From Gluconacetobacter diazotrophicus PA1 5 (GTDB lineage: Bacteria > Pseudomonadota > Alphaproteobacteria > Acetobacterales > Acetobacteraceae): 64,000 nucleotides of DNA. A program made the position numbers and the translations under genes. The notes under the pieces were generated by a model. The model searched no databases and had not been told where the DNA came from. It worked only from the letters and a program-made list of their open reading frames with translations. Of this stretch, positions 18,524 through 27,843 are shown in pieces (within the stretch, counting starts at the first letter, position 1; every line of letters starts with the position of its first letter). The stretch covers positions 2,446,001 to 2,510,000 of the forward strand of contig NC_011365.1 of the NCBI RefSeq assembly GCF_000021325.1, given 5' to 3'.

Positions 18524-19442
18524 GACGCTGATTCTGGCGGATATCCTGCAGCAGGCGGGCCTGCCGGCCGGGGTCTATAACGTCGTGACCGGCGCGGGCC
18601 GCGTGATCGGCCAGGCGCTGGCCGAACATCCGGATGTGGACATGCTGTCCTTCACGGGCTCGACCGCCGTCGGACGTACCTGCGTGCAGGCGTCGGCGGC
18701 CAGCAACCTGAAGAAGCTGGGGCTGGAACTGGGGGGCAAGAACCCCATCGTCGTCTTTGCCGATTCCAACCTGGACGATGCGGCGGGCGGCGCGGCCTTC
18801 GGCATCAGCTTCAACACCGGGCAGTGCTGCGTCTCCTCCAGTCGCCTGATCGTCGAACGGTCGGTCGCCCCGGAATTCGAACGCATCCTGGCCCGGAAGA
18901 TGGCGCAGATCCGGGTCGGCGACCCGCTCGATCCGCGCACGCAGGTCGGTGCCATCACGACCGCCGCGCAGAACGATACCATCCTGGGCTATATCGAAAA
19001 AGGCAAGCAGGAAGGGGCGAAGATCGTGTACGGCGGGGGGCCGCTCGATCTGGGACGCGGGCAGTTCATCCAGCCGACGCTGTTCTCGGGCGTCGCGCCG
19101 TCCATGTCGATCGCCCGCGATGAAATTTTCGGGCCCGTCCTGTCATCCTTCCATTTCGACACCATCGAGGAAGCTATCACGCTGGCCAACGACACGGTCT
19201 ACGGGCTGGCCGCCTCGGTCTGGACCAGCAACCTGAACAAGGCCCTGACGGTCACGCGCCGCGTGCGGGCCGGCCGGTTCTGGGTCAACACCATCATGGC
19301 GGGCGGCCCGGAAACGCCGGCCGGCGGCTTCAAGCAGTCGGGCTGGGGGCGCGAGACCGGCGTCCTGGGGGTCGAGGAATATACGCAGGTCAAGGCCGTC
19401 CACGTGGATATCGGCCCGCGCGCGCACTGGATCGAATCATGA
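18510..19442 (+). pseudogene. Aldehyde dehydrogenase, N-terminal third missing
   Basis: About 310 residues of a normally 480-500-residue NAD(P)-dependent aldehyde dehydrogenase. Present: AGLPAGVYNVVTGAG, FTGSTAVGR, the general-base segment LGLELGGKNPIVVF, the catalytic Cys region FNTGQCCVSSSRL, DEIFGPVL, and the C-terminal GGFKQSGWGRE. Missing: roughly 170-180 residues including the first part of the cofactor fold and the oxyanion Asn. The frame is open further upstream only because it runs antisense through the permease gene. Its TGA overlaps the next gene's ATG (ATGA), so it once headed an operon with the GMC oxidoreductase. Confidence 0.85.
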
Positions 19443-21034
19443 CCGAAAGCTGTGACTATCTCGTCATCGGCGGGGGGTCGGCGGGCTGCGTCATGGCGGC
19501 GCTGCTGTCGGAAAATCCGGCGGCGCGCGTATGCATGATCGAGGCCGGCGGCCCCGATACCAATCCCCTGATCCACATCCCGATCGGCTTCGCCAAGATG
19601 ACGACGGGACCGCTGACCTGGGGGCTGGCCACTGCGCCGCAGAAGCACGCCAACAATCGTGAAATCCCTTATGTGCAGGCCAAGGTCCTGGGCGGTGGGT
19701 CCTCGATCAATGCCGAAGTCTTCACGCGCGGCGTTCCGTCGGATTATGACCGCTGGGTGGAGGAAGGCGCCGAGGGCTGGGCCTTCAAGGACATCCAGAA
19801 ATACCTGATCCGGTCCGAGGGCAATACGGCGCTGTCGGGCGAATGGCATGGCACGAACGGCCCGCTGGGCGTGTCCAACCCGACCTCGCCCAATCCGCTC
19901 AGCCTCGCCTTCGTGCAGAGCTGCCAGGAATACGGCATTCCGTACAATCCCGACTTCAACGGCCCCAGGCAGGAAGGGGCCGGATTCTACCAGTTGACGG
20001 TCCGCAACAGCCGGCGCTGCTCGGCGGCGGTCGGCTATCTGCGTCCGGCGCGCAAGCGCGCCAACCTGCATGTCATCACCAGGGCGCAGGTCCTGCGCAT
20101 CGCCTTCGAGGGCAAGCGCGCGAAGGGCGTCGTCTATGCGGTGGATGGCCAGGTCCGGGAAGTGCGGGCGGAACAGGAAGTCATCGTCACCTCCGGCGCC
20201 ATCGGCACGCCGAAACTGCTGATGCTGTCGGGCATCGGGCCGGCCGCGCACCTGCAGGCCCATGACGTTCCGGTGGTGCATGACCTGCCGGGCGTCGGCC
20301 AGAACCTGCAGGACCATTTCGGCGTGGATATCGTCGCCGAACTGAAAGATCACGAAAGCTACAACCGGTACAACAAATATCACTGGGCGGCGTGGGCCGG
20401 CCTGCAATACGCGCTGTTCCGCTCGGGTCCGCTGGCGTCCAACGTCGTGGAAGGCGGCGCGTTCTGGTATGCGGACCGCAACGCGCGCACGCCCGACCTG
20501 CAATTCCACTTCCTGGCCGGCGCGGGGGCGGAAGCCGGGGTGGTCTCGGTGCCGAAGGGCGCGTCCGGCATTACCCTCAACAGCTACACGCTGCGCCCGA
20601 AATCGCGTGGCACGGTCACGCTGCGGTCGTCCGACCCCCGGGACAACCCGATCGTCGATCCGAACTTCCTGGCCGACCCCGACGACCTGCGCATCTCGGC
20701 CGAAGGCGTGAAGATCAGCGTGGAGATGTTCCGCCAACCGTCGCTGCAGAAATACATCAAGTCGATCAACCTGTTCGACGAGATCCGGCCGACGGCCCGC
20801 ACCTACGAGGACTACACCCGGCAGAACGGCCGGACATCCTATCACCCCACCTGCACCTGCAAGATGGGCAAGGACCCGATGGCGGTGGTCGATTCGCAGC
20901 TTCGCATCCACGGGCTGGACGGCATCCGCATCTGCGACAGCTCGGTCATGCCGTCGCTGATCGGATCGAATACCAACGCGCCGACGATCATGATCGCCGA
21001 GCGCGCCGCCGACCTGATCCGGGGCAATGCCTAG
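19439..21034 (+). CDS. GMC-family FAD oxidoreductase (choline/alcohol dehydrogenase-like)
   Basis: 531 residues, full length. An FAD-binding Rossmann motif (DYLVIGGGSAGCVMAALLSE), the GMC signature GGGSSINAEVFTRG, a second signature SGAIGTPKLLMLSGIGP, and the C-terminal catalytic region YHPTCTCKMG...GSNTNAPTIMIAERAA with the active-site His and Asn are all present. GMC enzymes oxidise alcohols to aldehydes, which fits its overlap (ATGA) with an aldehyde dehydrogenase. The CoA-transferase gene follows 55 bases later. Loss of the aldehyde dehydrogenase N-terminus probably also removed the native promoter, so expression is uncertain. Confidence 0.9.
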   Translation: MTESCDYLVIGGGSAGCVMAALLSENPAARVCMIEAGGPDTNPLIHIPIGFAKMTTGPLTWGLATAPQKHANNREIPYVQAKVLGGGSSINAEVFTRGVPSDYDRWVEEGAEGWAFKDIQKYLIRSEGNTALSGEWHGTNGPLGVSNPTSPNPLSLAFVQSCQEYGIPYNPDFNGPRQEGAGFYQLTVRNSRRCSAAVGYLRPARKRANLHVITRAQVLRIAFEGKRAKGVVYAVDGQVREVRAEQEVIVTSGAIGTPKLLMLSGIGPAAHLQAHDVPVVHDLPGVGQNLQDHFGVDIVAELKDHESYNRYNKYHWAAWAGLQYALFRSGPLASNVVEGGAFWYADRNARTPDLQFHFLAGAGAEAGVVSVPKGASGITLNSYTLRPKSRGTVTLRSSDPRDNPIVDPNFLADPDDLRISAEGVKISVEMFRQPSLQKYIKSINLFDEIRPTARTYEDYTRQNGRTSYHPTCTCKMGKDPMAVVDSQLRIHGLDGIRICDSSVMPSLIGSNTNAPTIMIAERAADLIRGNA

Positions 21035-21089
21035 GCTCGGTCGGGTCCGGTAAAGTATCTAACCAGATAGTTTTCAAGAGAGACGCACC

Positions 21090-22685
21090 ATGTCGAAAGT
21101 CAAGCAGGCCGCGGACGTCGCAACGCTGATCAGGGACGGCGCCGTGATCGCGGTCAATTCGTCCAGCGGGCTCTGCTGCCCGGATGCGGTGCTGGCCGCG
21201 ATCGGCGCGCAGTACCGCGATCATGGCACGCCCCGGAACGTCACCATGATCCATCCCATCGCGGCGGGCGACATGTTCGGCACCAAGGGCGTCGATCACC
21301 TGGCCCAGCCCGGCCTGATCGCGACCATCATCGGCGGGTCCTATCCGTCCGGTCCGTCCAGCGCGGAACCGCCGGTGATCCGCCAGATGATCGCCCGCAA
21401 CGAGGTCGCGGCCTATAACGTGCCCAGCGGCATCATCTTCGACCTGCTGCGCGAGGGCGCGGCCAGGCGTCCCGGCGTGATGACGCAGGTCGGCATGGAT
21501 ACGTTCGTCGATCCGGACCAGGAGGGCTGCGCGATGAACGACGCGGCGCGCGAGAAGCCGATCGTGCGCCGTATTGCCTTCGAAGGCGAGGACTGGCTGT
21601 ATTTCCAGGCCATCCATCCCGACGTCGCGGTGATCCGTGCCAGCACCGCCGACGAACGCGGCAACCTGACCTTTGAAAACGAGGGCGCCTATCTGGGTGC
21701 GATGGAACTGGCCCTTGCGGCGCACAACAATGGCGGCATGGTGATCGCGCAGGTCAAGCGCGTGGCCCAGTCCGGCACGCTCAAGCCGCACGACGTGCGT
21801 GTGCCCGGCATCCTGGTCGATTACGTGATCGAGGCGCCGGACCAGTTGCAGACCACGGCCACCCCGTACGATCCGGCGATTTCCGGCGAAATCTTCCGCC
21901 CGCTCGACAGTTTCGAACTGCCGCCCTTCGACGTCGCGAAGGTCATGGCGCGCCGCGTCGCCTGCGAACTGCAAACCGGGTGGGCGGTGAATATCGGCTT
22001 CGGCATCTGCGCCGTCGTTCCGCGCGTGCTGCTGGAACAGGGCCGCCACGGCGACGTGACATGGGTCATCGAACAGGGCGCCGTGGGCGGCGTGCCCCTG
22101 CTGGACTTCAAGTTCGGATGCTCGTCCAATGCCGAGGCCTTCGTCGCCTCGCCGCACCAGTTCACCTATTTCCAGGCCGGGGGGTTCGATGTCTCGCTGC
22201 TGTCCTTCCTGCAGATCGATCGCCATGGCTCGGTCAATGTCTCGAAACTCTCGGCCCGGCCGCACGTGACGGCGGGGTCGGGCGGCTTCGTCGACATCAC
22301 CTCGCGCGCACGCCGCATCATCTTCACCGGCTATTTCAACGCCGGGGCCAGACTGAGTATCGCCGACGGCAAGGTCTCCATCGACCGCGAGGGAAAGATC
22401 GCGAAGATCGTCGAAAAGCTGGAGCAGGTCTCCTTCTCCGGAAAACGCGCCATCGCGCAGGGGCAGGAGGTGATGTACGTCACCGAACGCTGCGTGATGA
22501 AGCTGACGCCGGACGGGCTGATGGTCACGGAAATCGCGCCCGGCATCGATCTGCAGACGCAGATCCTCGACCAGGCGGAAATCCCGCTGCTGGTCGCGCC
22601 CGACCTGCGCGTGATGGACGCGGCGCTGTTCCGGCCCGACGGCAAGGCGCCGGTGTCCGAACCCGCCAAGCAGGCCGCCGCCTGA
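21090..22685 (+). CDS. Acetate/propionate CoA-transferase (YdiF/Pct family)
   Basis: 531 residues carrying both halves of a class I CoA-transferase in one chain: the N-terminal GAVIAVNSSSGLCCPDAVLAA region and a C-terminal half with GFGICAVVPRVLLEQG and VIEQGAVGGVPL, whose Glu should form the glutamyl-CoA intermediate. Such enzymes move CoA between short acyl-CoAs and carboxylates. It lies downstream of the GMC oxidoreductase in the same direction, consistent with an alcohol to aldehyde to acid to acyl-CoA route. A hairpin follows the stop codon. Confidence 0.88.
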   Translation: MSKVKQAADVATLIRDGAVIAVNSSSGLCCPDAVLAAIGAQYRDHGTPRNVTMIHPIAAGDMFGTKGVDHLAQPGLIATIIGGSYPSGPSSAEPPVIRQMIARNEVAAYNVPSGIIFDLLREGAARRPGVMTQVGMDTFVDPDQEGCAMNDAAREKPIVRRIAFEGEDWLYFQAIHPDVAVIRASTADERGNLTFENEGAYLGAMELALAAHNNGGMVIAQVKRVAQSGTLKPHDVRVPGILVDYVIEAPDQLQTTATPYDPAISGEIFRPLDSFELPPFDVAKVMARRVACELQTGWAVNIGFGICAVVPRVLLEQGRHGDVTWVIEQGAVGGVPLLDFKFGCSSNAEAFVASPHQFTYFQAGGFDVSLLSFLQIDRHGSVNVSKLSARPHVTAGSGGFVDITSRARRIIFTGYFNAGARLSIADGKVSIDREGKIAKIVEKLEQVSFSGKRAIAQGQEVMYVTERCVMKLTPDGLMVTEIAPGIDLQTQILDQAEIPLLVAPDLRVMDAALFRPDGKAPVSEPAKQAAA

Positions 22686-22706
22686 ACCCGAGGACCGCCC
22701 CCGCCG

Positions 22707-22725
22707 GATGCCCGGCCGGGGCATC
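22707..22725 (+). terminator. Hairpin after the CoA-transferase gene
   Basis: GATGCCC and GGGCATC form a perfect 7-bp stem with a 5-base loop, 21 bases after the stop. No T-run follows, so it may be a weak terminator or an mRNA 3' stabiliser. Confidence 0.35.
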
Positions 22726-22848
22726 TGGCGCGGAGCTATATAAATATCCTGTTACTTCATGAAAAATGATAGGTCTTATGCATCCAGGGTCGGACAACCC
22801 GCGATACTGTGGGCGGAATTTTTTGCTCCCGAAAGGAATGCATGGTGC

Positions 22849-22856
22849 TGATGGAA
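22849..22856 (+). repeat. Left target-site duplication of the IS element
   Basis: TGATGGAA here and at 24213-24220 flank the IS exactly; 8 bp is the usual duplication size for the IS256 family. Rejoined, the flanks restore a TetR gene start (ATGGTGCTGATGGAAAGC). Confidence 0.92.
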
Positions 22857-24212
22857 GGCTGTGTCCCGAGGTGTGGTGTAGGAGCGAGTCTGGCTGCTGA
22901 GGCGGCCATCGCCGGTCTTTGATAGGGTTCGGGTGCGAACTGAACCTGAAGGACCTGACGATGACCGACGAGAAGATGGCGCTGCTGGAGCTTGTGGAGC
23001 AAGCGTCGGATGGCGATTTTGTTCGTGAGATGCTGGCGTTCGCTGCCGATCGGATGATGGAGATGGAGGTTGAGGCCGGGACCGGTGCGCCGCTTGGCGC
23101 GCGTTCGGCCTCCCGCTCGACCCAACGCAACGGCTACCGCGCTCGGAACTGGGACACCCGGGCGGGCACGGTGGAGCTTGCGATCCCGAAGCTACGCAAG
23201 GGCAGCTATTTCCCGACCTTCCTGGAGCCGCGGAAAACGGCGGAAAAGGCACTGCTGGCGGTCATCCAGGAAGCCTACGTCCAGGGTATTTCCACGCGAT
23301 CGGTCGATGATCTCGTCCGCGCGATGGGCGCCGGGGGCATCTCCAAAAGCCAGGTCAGTCGTCTGGTGGGCGAGATCGACGAACGGGTCAACAGCTTCCT
23401 GTCTCGGCCGATCGAGGGCGAATGGCCGTATCTCTGGATCGACGCCACCTATCTGAAACTGCGCCAGGGTGGCCGGATTGTCTCGATTGCCGTGATAATC
23501 GCCGTGGGCGTAAATACGGACGGCCGTCGTGAGGTGCTCGGCGTGGCGACGGGACCGTCCGAAGCGGAAGCGTTCTGGACGGATTTCCTGCGCTCCCTGG
23601 CCGATCGCGGCCTGCGCGGCGTGAAGTTGGTGGTGGCCGACGCGCATGCCGGACTGCGGGCCGCGGCCGGTCGCGTGTTCAATGCGACCCTGCAACGCTG
23701 CCGGGTGCACTGGCTGCGCAATGCGCTCGCCCATGCCCATGCGAAGCAGCGTCCTGCCATCTCGGCCCTGTTGCGCACGATCTTCACGCAGGAAACCGCC
23801 GAGGATGCGTCACGCCAATGGCGGCACGTCACCGACAAGCTGCGCGAAGGCTTTCCGAAGCTGGCCGAATTCATGAAGCGGACGGAAGTGGACGTGCTTG
23901 CCTACATGGGCTTTCCTCGGGAGCATTGGACGCAAATCTCGTCGACGAACCCGATCGAGCGGGTGAACAGGGAGATCAAGCGTCGCTGCGACGTCATCGG
24001 CATTTTCCCCAACGATGCCGCCATTATCCGCCTCGTCGGCGCGCTGATGCTCGAACAGAACGACGAGTGGGCGGTCTGCCGACGTTACATGACGCTGGAA
24101 GGACTGGCCGCCATCAGCCATAATCCCACAATCAGCCTGCCCGCCGTGGCCGCCTGATAACCTCGAACCCTTCGAGGAACGGTGCTCCTACACCACACCT
24201 CGGGACACAGCC
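22857..24212 (+). mobile_element. Complete IS256-family insertion sequence, 1356 bp
   Basis: Bounded by perfect 29-bp inverted repeats (22857-22885 and 24184-24212, beginning GGCTGTGTCCCGAGGTGTGG) and by an 8-bp direct target duplication. It contains one intact transposase gene. The perfect repeats and the intact duplication indicate a recent, possibly still mobile copy. It is inserted in the 5' end of a TetR-type regulator gene. Confidence 0.95.
22961..24157 (+). CDS. IS256-family transposase
   Basis: 398 residues, full length for this Mutator-like DDE family. Motifs: [15 protein letters not shown] with the first catalytic Asp, [14 protein letters not shown] with the second, the Cys/His segment [13 protein letters not shown], and [20 protein letters not shown] with the final Glu. 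ATG at 22961 is chosen for the AAGGA eight bases upstream; an in-frame ATG at 22919 would add 14 residues. No frameshift or internal stop, so probably active. Confidence 0.95.
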   Translation: MTDEKMALLELVEQASDGDFVREMLAFAADRMMEMEVEAGTGAPLGARSASRSTQRNGYRARNWDTRAGTVELAIPKLRKGSYFPTFLEPRKTAEKALLAVIQEAYVQGISTRSVDDLVRAMGAGGISKSQVSRLVGEIDERVNSFLSRPIEGEWPYLWIDATYLKLRQGGRIVSIAVIIAVGVNTDGRREVLGVATGPSEAEAFWTDFLRSLADRGLRGVKLVVADAHAGLRAAAGRVFNATLQRCRVHWLRNALAHAHAKQRPAISALLRTIFTQETAEDASRQWRHVTDKLREGFPKLAEFMKRTEVDVLAYMGFPREHWTQISSTNPIERVNREIKRRCDVIGIFPNDAAIIRLVGALMLEQNDEWAVCRRYMTLEGLAAISHNPTISLPAVAA

Positions 24213-24220
24213 TGATGGAA
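24213..24220 (+). repeat. Right target-site duplication of the IS element
   Basis: Second TGATGGAA copy. It contains the ATG (24215) used here as the start of the interrupted TetR gene. Confidence 0.92.
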
Positions 24221-24886
24221 AGCAGGAAAAAGCGGGGCAATCCAGACGGGCAGGCCGATCCGACCGGTCCCCGCAAGCGAGACGCCGAAGCAACCCAGAA
24301 GCGCATTCTGTCATCGGCCAGGCGTGAATTCGCAACCAGCGGCCTGGCCGGCGCGCGCGTCGATATCATCGCGGAGAAAGCCGAAGCCAAAAAAAGGATG
24401 ATCTATCATTATTTCGGGAACAAGGAGGCGCTGTTCACCCGGATCCTGGAAGATGCCTATATCGATCTCTACCAGGCCGAGCAGAAACTGGATCTCGACC
24501 ATCTCGATCCCAGGTCGGCGCTGGATCATTTCGTCAGGTTCACGTGGAACTATTACCTGAAGAATCCCGATTTCATCACCCTCGTCAACAGCGAGAACCT
24601 GCACTGCGGCGTGCATCTGCAGGATTCGGCCGTCCTGCGCAGCGTCAGCCAGAACCGCCTGCGCATGCTGGAAAACCTCCTGAAACGCGGCGAGAAGGAC
24701 GGTGTCTTCCGTCCCGGAATCGATGCCATGCAGTTGCATATTTCCATCGCCGCGGTCGGATATTATTATATAACCAACCGATATACCGGAATCATTATTT
24801 TCAAGCGCGATTTCATGTCCAAGGACATGCTGGACAAGCGCGTCGATTTCAATGTCGAGAGTATCTTGCGCATCGTCCAGGCATGA
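24215..24886 (+). CDS. TetR-family regulator, 5' end interrupted by an IS
   Basis: 223 residues from ATG 24215. The helix-turn-helix region reads RILSSARREFATSGLAGARV and continues DIIAEKAEAKKRMIYHYFGNKEALF; the ligand domain is helical and unrecognised. Before the IS insertion the gene started at ATG 22842 (MVLMESRKK...), preceded by GAAAGGAATGC. That start now reads 26 codons into the IS and stops. The remaining frame keeps an ATG only inside the target duplication, without its Shine-Dalgarno sequence. A GTG at 24182 inside the IS, shortly after GAGGA, could give a 234-residue fusion. Expression is doubtful; it may have controlled the upstream catabolic genes. Confidence 0.8.
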   Translation: MESRKKRGNPDGQADPTGPRKRDAEATQKRILSSARREFATSGLAGARVDIIAEKAEAKKRMIYHYFGNKEALFTRILEDAYIDLYQAEQKLDLDHLDPRSALDHFVRFTWNYYLKNPDFITLVNSENLHCGVHLQDSAVLRSVSQNRLRMLENLLKRGEKDGVFRPGIDAMQLHISIAAVGYYYITNRYTGIIIFKRDFMSKDMLDKRVDFNVESILRIVQA

Positions 24887-24891
24887 TCCGC

Positions 24892-26604
24892 CTATTGTCC
24901 CTGCCCGGGCATGCAATCAAGATACGCCTCGCTGGCATAGCGTCGCATCATGCGGTGACTGGTAAAGATCGACCCGCATTTCGAGACCGCCCCGGCCATC
25001 ACGCGCGCCCAGCCGGCCCGGTCATCGTGGAACAGCGGCAGGATCACGTGCTCCAGCTTGTCCAGCATGGCGTGTCCATGCTCTGACGGGGGCATGTCGG
25101 GCGTGCCGATCGCCCATCCCGTAACGCCTTCCATGCATCCCTCGACCCACCAGCCATCCAGCACGCTCAGGCTGGGAACGCCGTTCAGCGCCGCCTTCAT
25201 GCCGCTGGTTCCCGATGCCTCCATCGGGGGCAGGGGCGTATTCACCCAGAGGTCGGCGCCGGCGACCAGGTTCCTGGCCAGCGAAAAATCATAGTCCGGA
25301 AGAAAGACGATCGGCACCTTGCCTTTCAGAAGGCGCGCCCGGTCTATGATCCGGGCGATCAGCCGCTTGCCGTCCCGGTCATGGGGATGGGTCTTGCCGG
25401 CGAAGACGATCTGGAACGGCCGGTGCGCCGCGATGCGCGCCAGTCGCTGCGGATCGTCCAGGATCAGGGTCGCGCGCTTGTAGGCCGTCATGCGCCGGGC
25501 GAAGCCCAGGGTCGGAAGCGACGGGTCGAGGGACTGGCCCGTCAGGTCGCGGACCCGGTCCAGCAACGCCGCCTTCGCGGCATCGTGGGCGGTGAACCAG
25601 TCCTGCCTGTCCAGTGTATCGACGGAGCAGAGGAATTCGGGTTCGTGCCGCCAGCGCGGGCATGTCCGGTCGTACAGGTCGGCGAACGCCGGATGGACCC
25701 ATGTTTCGGGATGGACGCCGTTGGTGATCGACCGGATCGCATAGCCGGGGAACATGCGCTGGGTGGTCTCGCCATGGCGTTCCGCCACCCCGTTGACATA
25801 CCCGCTCAGGTTGAGCGCCAGCCGCGTCATGTTCAGCCTGTCCGTGCCGGCAAGCTGCTGCAGCACCGGCATCTCGACGAAATCGCCCAGCATCCGGCGT
25901 ACCAGGTCGTAGGAAAACTGGTCGTGCCCGGCTTCCACCGGCGTATGAGTAGTGAAGACGCAACGTTCCAGAACCCGTTCCCGGTCATAGGGGAACATGT
26001 CCCCCGCGACATGGCTGGGGGGCCGGGAATGCCGGCGCAGCAGGGCGAGGGGCAGCAGGGCGCCGTGCCCCTCGTTCATATGATAGGTCCGGATGGAAAA
26101 CCCCAGCGCGGTCAGCATCTTCTCGCCGCCGATTCCCAGGACGATCTCCTGGCACAGGCGCCAGGCATCGTCGCCACCGTACAGCCGGTCCGTGATGGGG
26201 CGGTCCGCGCGGTCGTTTTCCGCCAGCCGGGTGTCGAGCAGCAGGATGGGAATCGCGCCGCCAGGCCGTTCCAGCACATACAGCCAGGGACGAATCCAGA
26301 CCTAGCGCCCGTCGATGGTGACGGCGATCATCGCCGACAGCGGCTCGGCCATTCCGGCCGGGTCCCAGGGCTGCGGGTGATCGTGCTGCACGCCCTTCGC
26401 GTCGACCACCTGGTGCAGATATCCGGCGCGCGAGGCCAGTGTCACGAACACCATGGGCAGACCCAGGTCGGCGGCCGACCGGGCGGCATCGCCGGCCAGG
26501 ATGCCCAGGCCGCCGCTGTAACTCGGAACCGCCGGATCGAAAGCGATCTCCATCGTGAAATAGGCGACCGACACCCTGCCTGTGAAACGACGGACCCGAT
26601 CCAT
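24892..26604 (-). pseudogene. Alpha-glucan (glycogen) phosphorylase broken by one in-frame TAG
   Basis: Two open segments in the same frame, 26604-26305 and 26301-24892, are separated only by TAG (26304-26302) after codon 100. Together they form a full phosphorylase of the short alpha-glucan phosphorylase type: FTMEIAFDPAVPSYSGGLGILAGD near the N-terminus, RLCQEIVLGIGGEKML, YHMNEGHGALLPLALL, FAGKTHPHD and the PLP/phosphate region SGTSGMKAALNGVPSLSVLDGWWVEGC. It would release glucose-1-phosphate from glucans. The stop lies within GRxVWIRPW and could come from CAG or GAG by one substitution. No other damage is visible, so the lesion is recent, a sequencing error, or read through. Confidence 0.85.
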
Positions 26605-26667
26605 GCCGACCTCGCGACTGCAAGCCGGCGTGTAACGCGGAAGATCCGTCCGCGTTCTTCGATCCGT

Positions 26668-27744
26668 TCAGGACGCGCGTGCCGGGTGCAGGACGCGCGC
26701 CTGCTGCGCCCGGATCAGCCGGTACACGGCCGCGTCCAGCGCGCCCAGCGCCTTGACCTCTTCCAGGCAGTCCTCGAATTCCGCCACGTCGGCCTGCTGC
26801 CGGACGATGTCGGAGCTGTTGTGGCGTTTGACCATGCCGGGCCGGGACCGAAGCAGTCCCACGGTCCGGTTGACGAAGGGTTCGATCGCGTCCGACGTCA
26901 TGAAGACATGAAGCGGATGGCGCAGATACTGTCTGATGGAATCGAAGATGTCGCCGTCCAGGCTCTCCTGGTAGTGTTCGCGAAACGAAAAGCCAAGCAT
27001 CAGGGATTGTTGCGAGACCTCCATGCGCGCGTCGGGGCGTTTGAGGAATTCGCGAAGCGGCATGTCCCTCATGGCCCGCATGACCGGGGTAAAGGTGGCG
27101 GGGTCCTCGTCCGGCCGCCGGCTGTGCAGGAACGCGGACCTGAACCGGCTGACGGGTTCGCGGAACAGGCACGTGACGACGTCGTCGGGACGGATGCGCG
27201 GTTCCATCACCCGCAACGGGATATGGCCCCCGACAAGGTCGTATTCCCCCGCCGCGGGGGGATTGGCGATAAAGGCCGAGTACATCTCGTAATAGATCTT
27301 GGACGGCACGTGTGCGGCCATCGCCCTCCAGGCCGACGTCCCGGCGGTCTTCGGCAGATGGACGAAGAACATGGTCCGGTCCGTGCGCTTCCGGCGTCCG
27401 GAATCGAGATACCGCGTCAGGACCCCGACATGGCGCGAATGTGCCATGCCCCGGAACAGGGGCAGGAACGGACGACGTTTCCGGAAACAGATGAAGACTT
27501 CATTGGCGTGGAAGATGTGCCACGTGCGGAAAACCTGCCGAAGCGCCGACCTGTCGATGCAGCCCATGCGCCCCTTGTGCAGGAAAAAGATCGTGGCGTC
27601 GCCCAGGTCAATGGCATCGTCGTAACACCGGATATCGCCGGCGGCCCCGCCGGGCCAGTCGCCCCGCGGCAACAGAAGCCTGTCGTCCCGGCCGACATGT
27701 CGCTGGGCGGCGACCCAGGCGTCATGCCAGTACGGGTCTTGCAT
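26668..27744 (-). CDS. Sulfotransferase-family protein
   Basis: 358 residues. FFVHLPKTAGTS (about residue 127) matches the 5'-phosphosulfate-binding loop of the type 2 sulfotransferase family, and CLFREPVSRFRSAFLHS matches the 3'-phosphate-binding segment, so a PAPS-dependent transferase is likely. The acceptor is unknown; bacterial members modify cell-surface glycans or small molecules. The N-terminal 120 residues are not recognised. It stands alone, upstream of the phosphorylase remnant. Its leader can fold so that the Shine-Dalgarno region is paired (see 27750-27772). Confidence 0.75.
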   Translation of the reverse strand: MQDPYWHDAWVAAQRHVGRDDRLLLPRGDWPGGAAGDIRCYDDAIDLGDATIFFLHKGRMGCIDRSALRQVFRTWHIFHANEVFICFRKRRPFLPLFRGMAHSRHVGVLTRYLDSGRRKRTDRTMFFVHLPKTAGTSAWRAMAAHVPSKIYYEMYSAFIANPPAAGEYDLVGGHIPLRVMEPRIRPDDVVTCLFREPVSRFRSAFLHSRRPDEDPATFTPVMRAMRDMPLREFLKRPDARMEVSQQSLMLGFSFREHYQESLDGDIFDSIRQYLRHPLHVFMTSDAIEPFVNRTVGLLRSRPGMVKRHNSSDIVRQQADVAEFEDCLEEVKALGALDAAVYRLIRAQQARVLHPARAS

Positions 27745-27749
27745 CTTCT

Positions 27750-27772
27750 CTCTCGCTCATCGCAAACGAGAG
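27750..27772 (-). promoter_or_regulatory. Inverted repeat overlapping the sulfotransferase ribosome binding site
   Basis: CTCTCG (27750-27755) and CGAGAG (27767-27772) are complementary with an 11-base spacer. On the transcript the downstream arm contains the GAGAG Shine-Dalgarno sequence six bases before the ATG, so the hairpin could hide it. The stem is only 6 bp. Confidence 0.3.
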
Positions 27773-27843
27773 TATAGAGACGCGGTTTCGGCTTTAGTTA
27801 TATAATCGAAACAAATTGTATCATTGACCCGGCGGTCGAAGGG

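Noticed and set aside
26302-26304. Pyrrolysine or programmed read-through at TAG in the phosphorylase
   Set aside because: Phosphorylases are not known to use either, and no stimulatory structure is evident. A simple nonsense mutation or sequence error is more likely.
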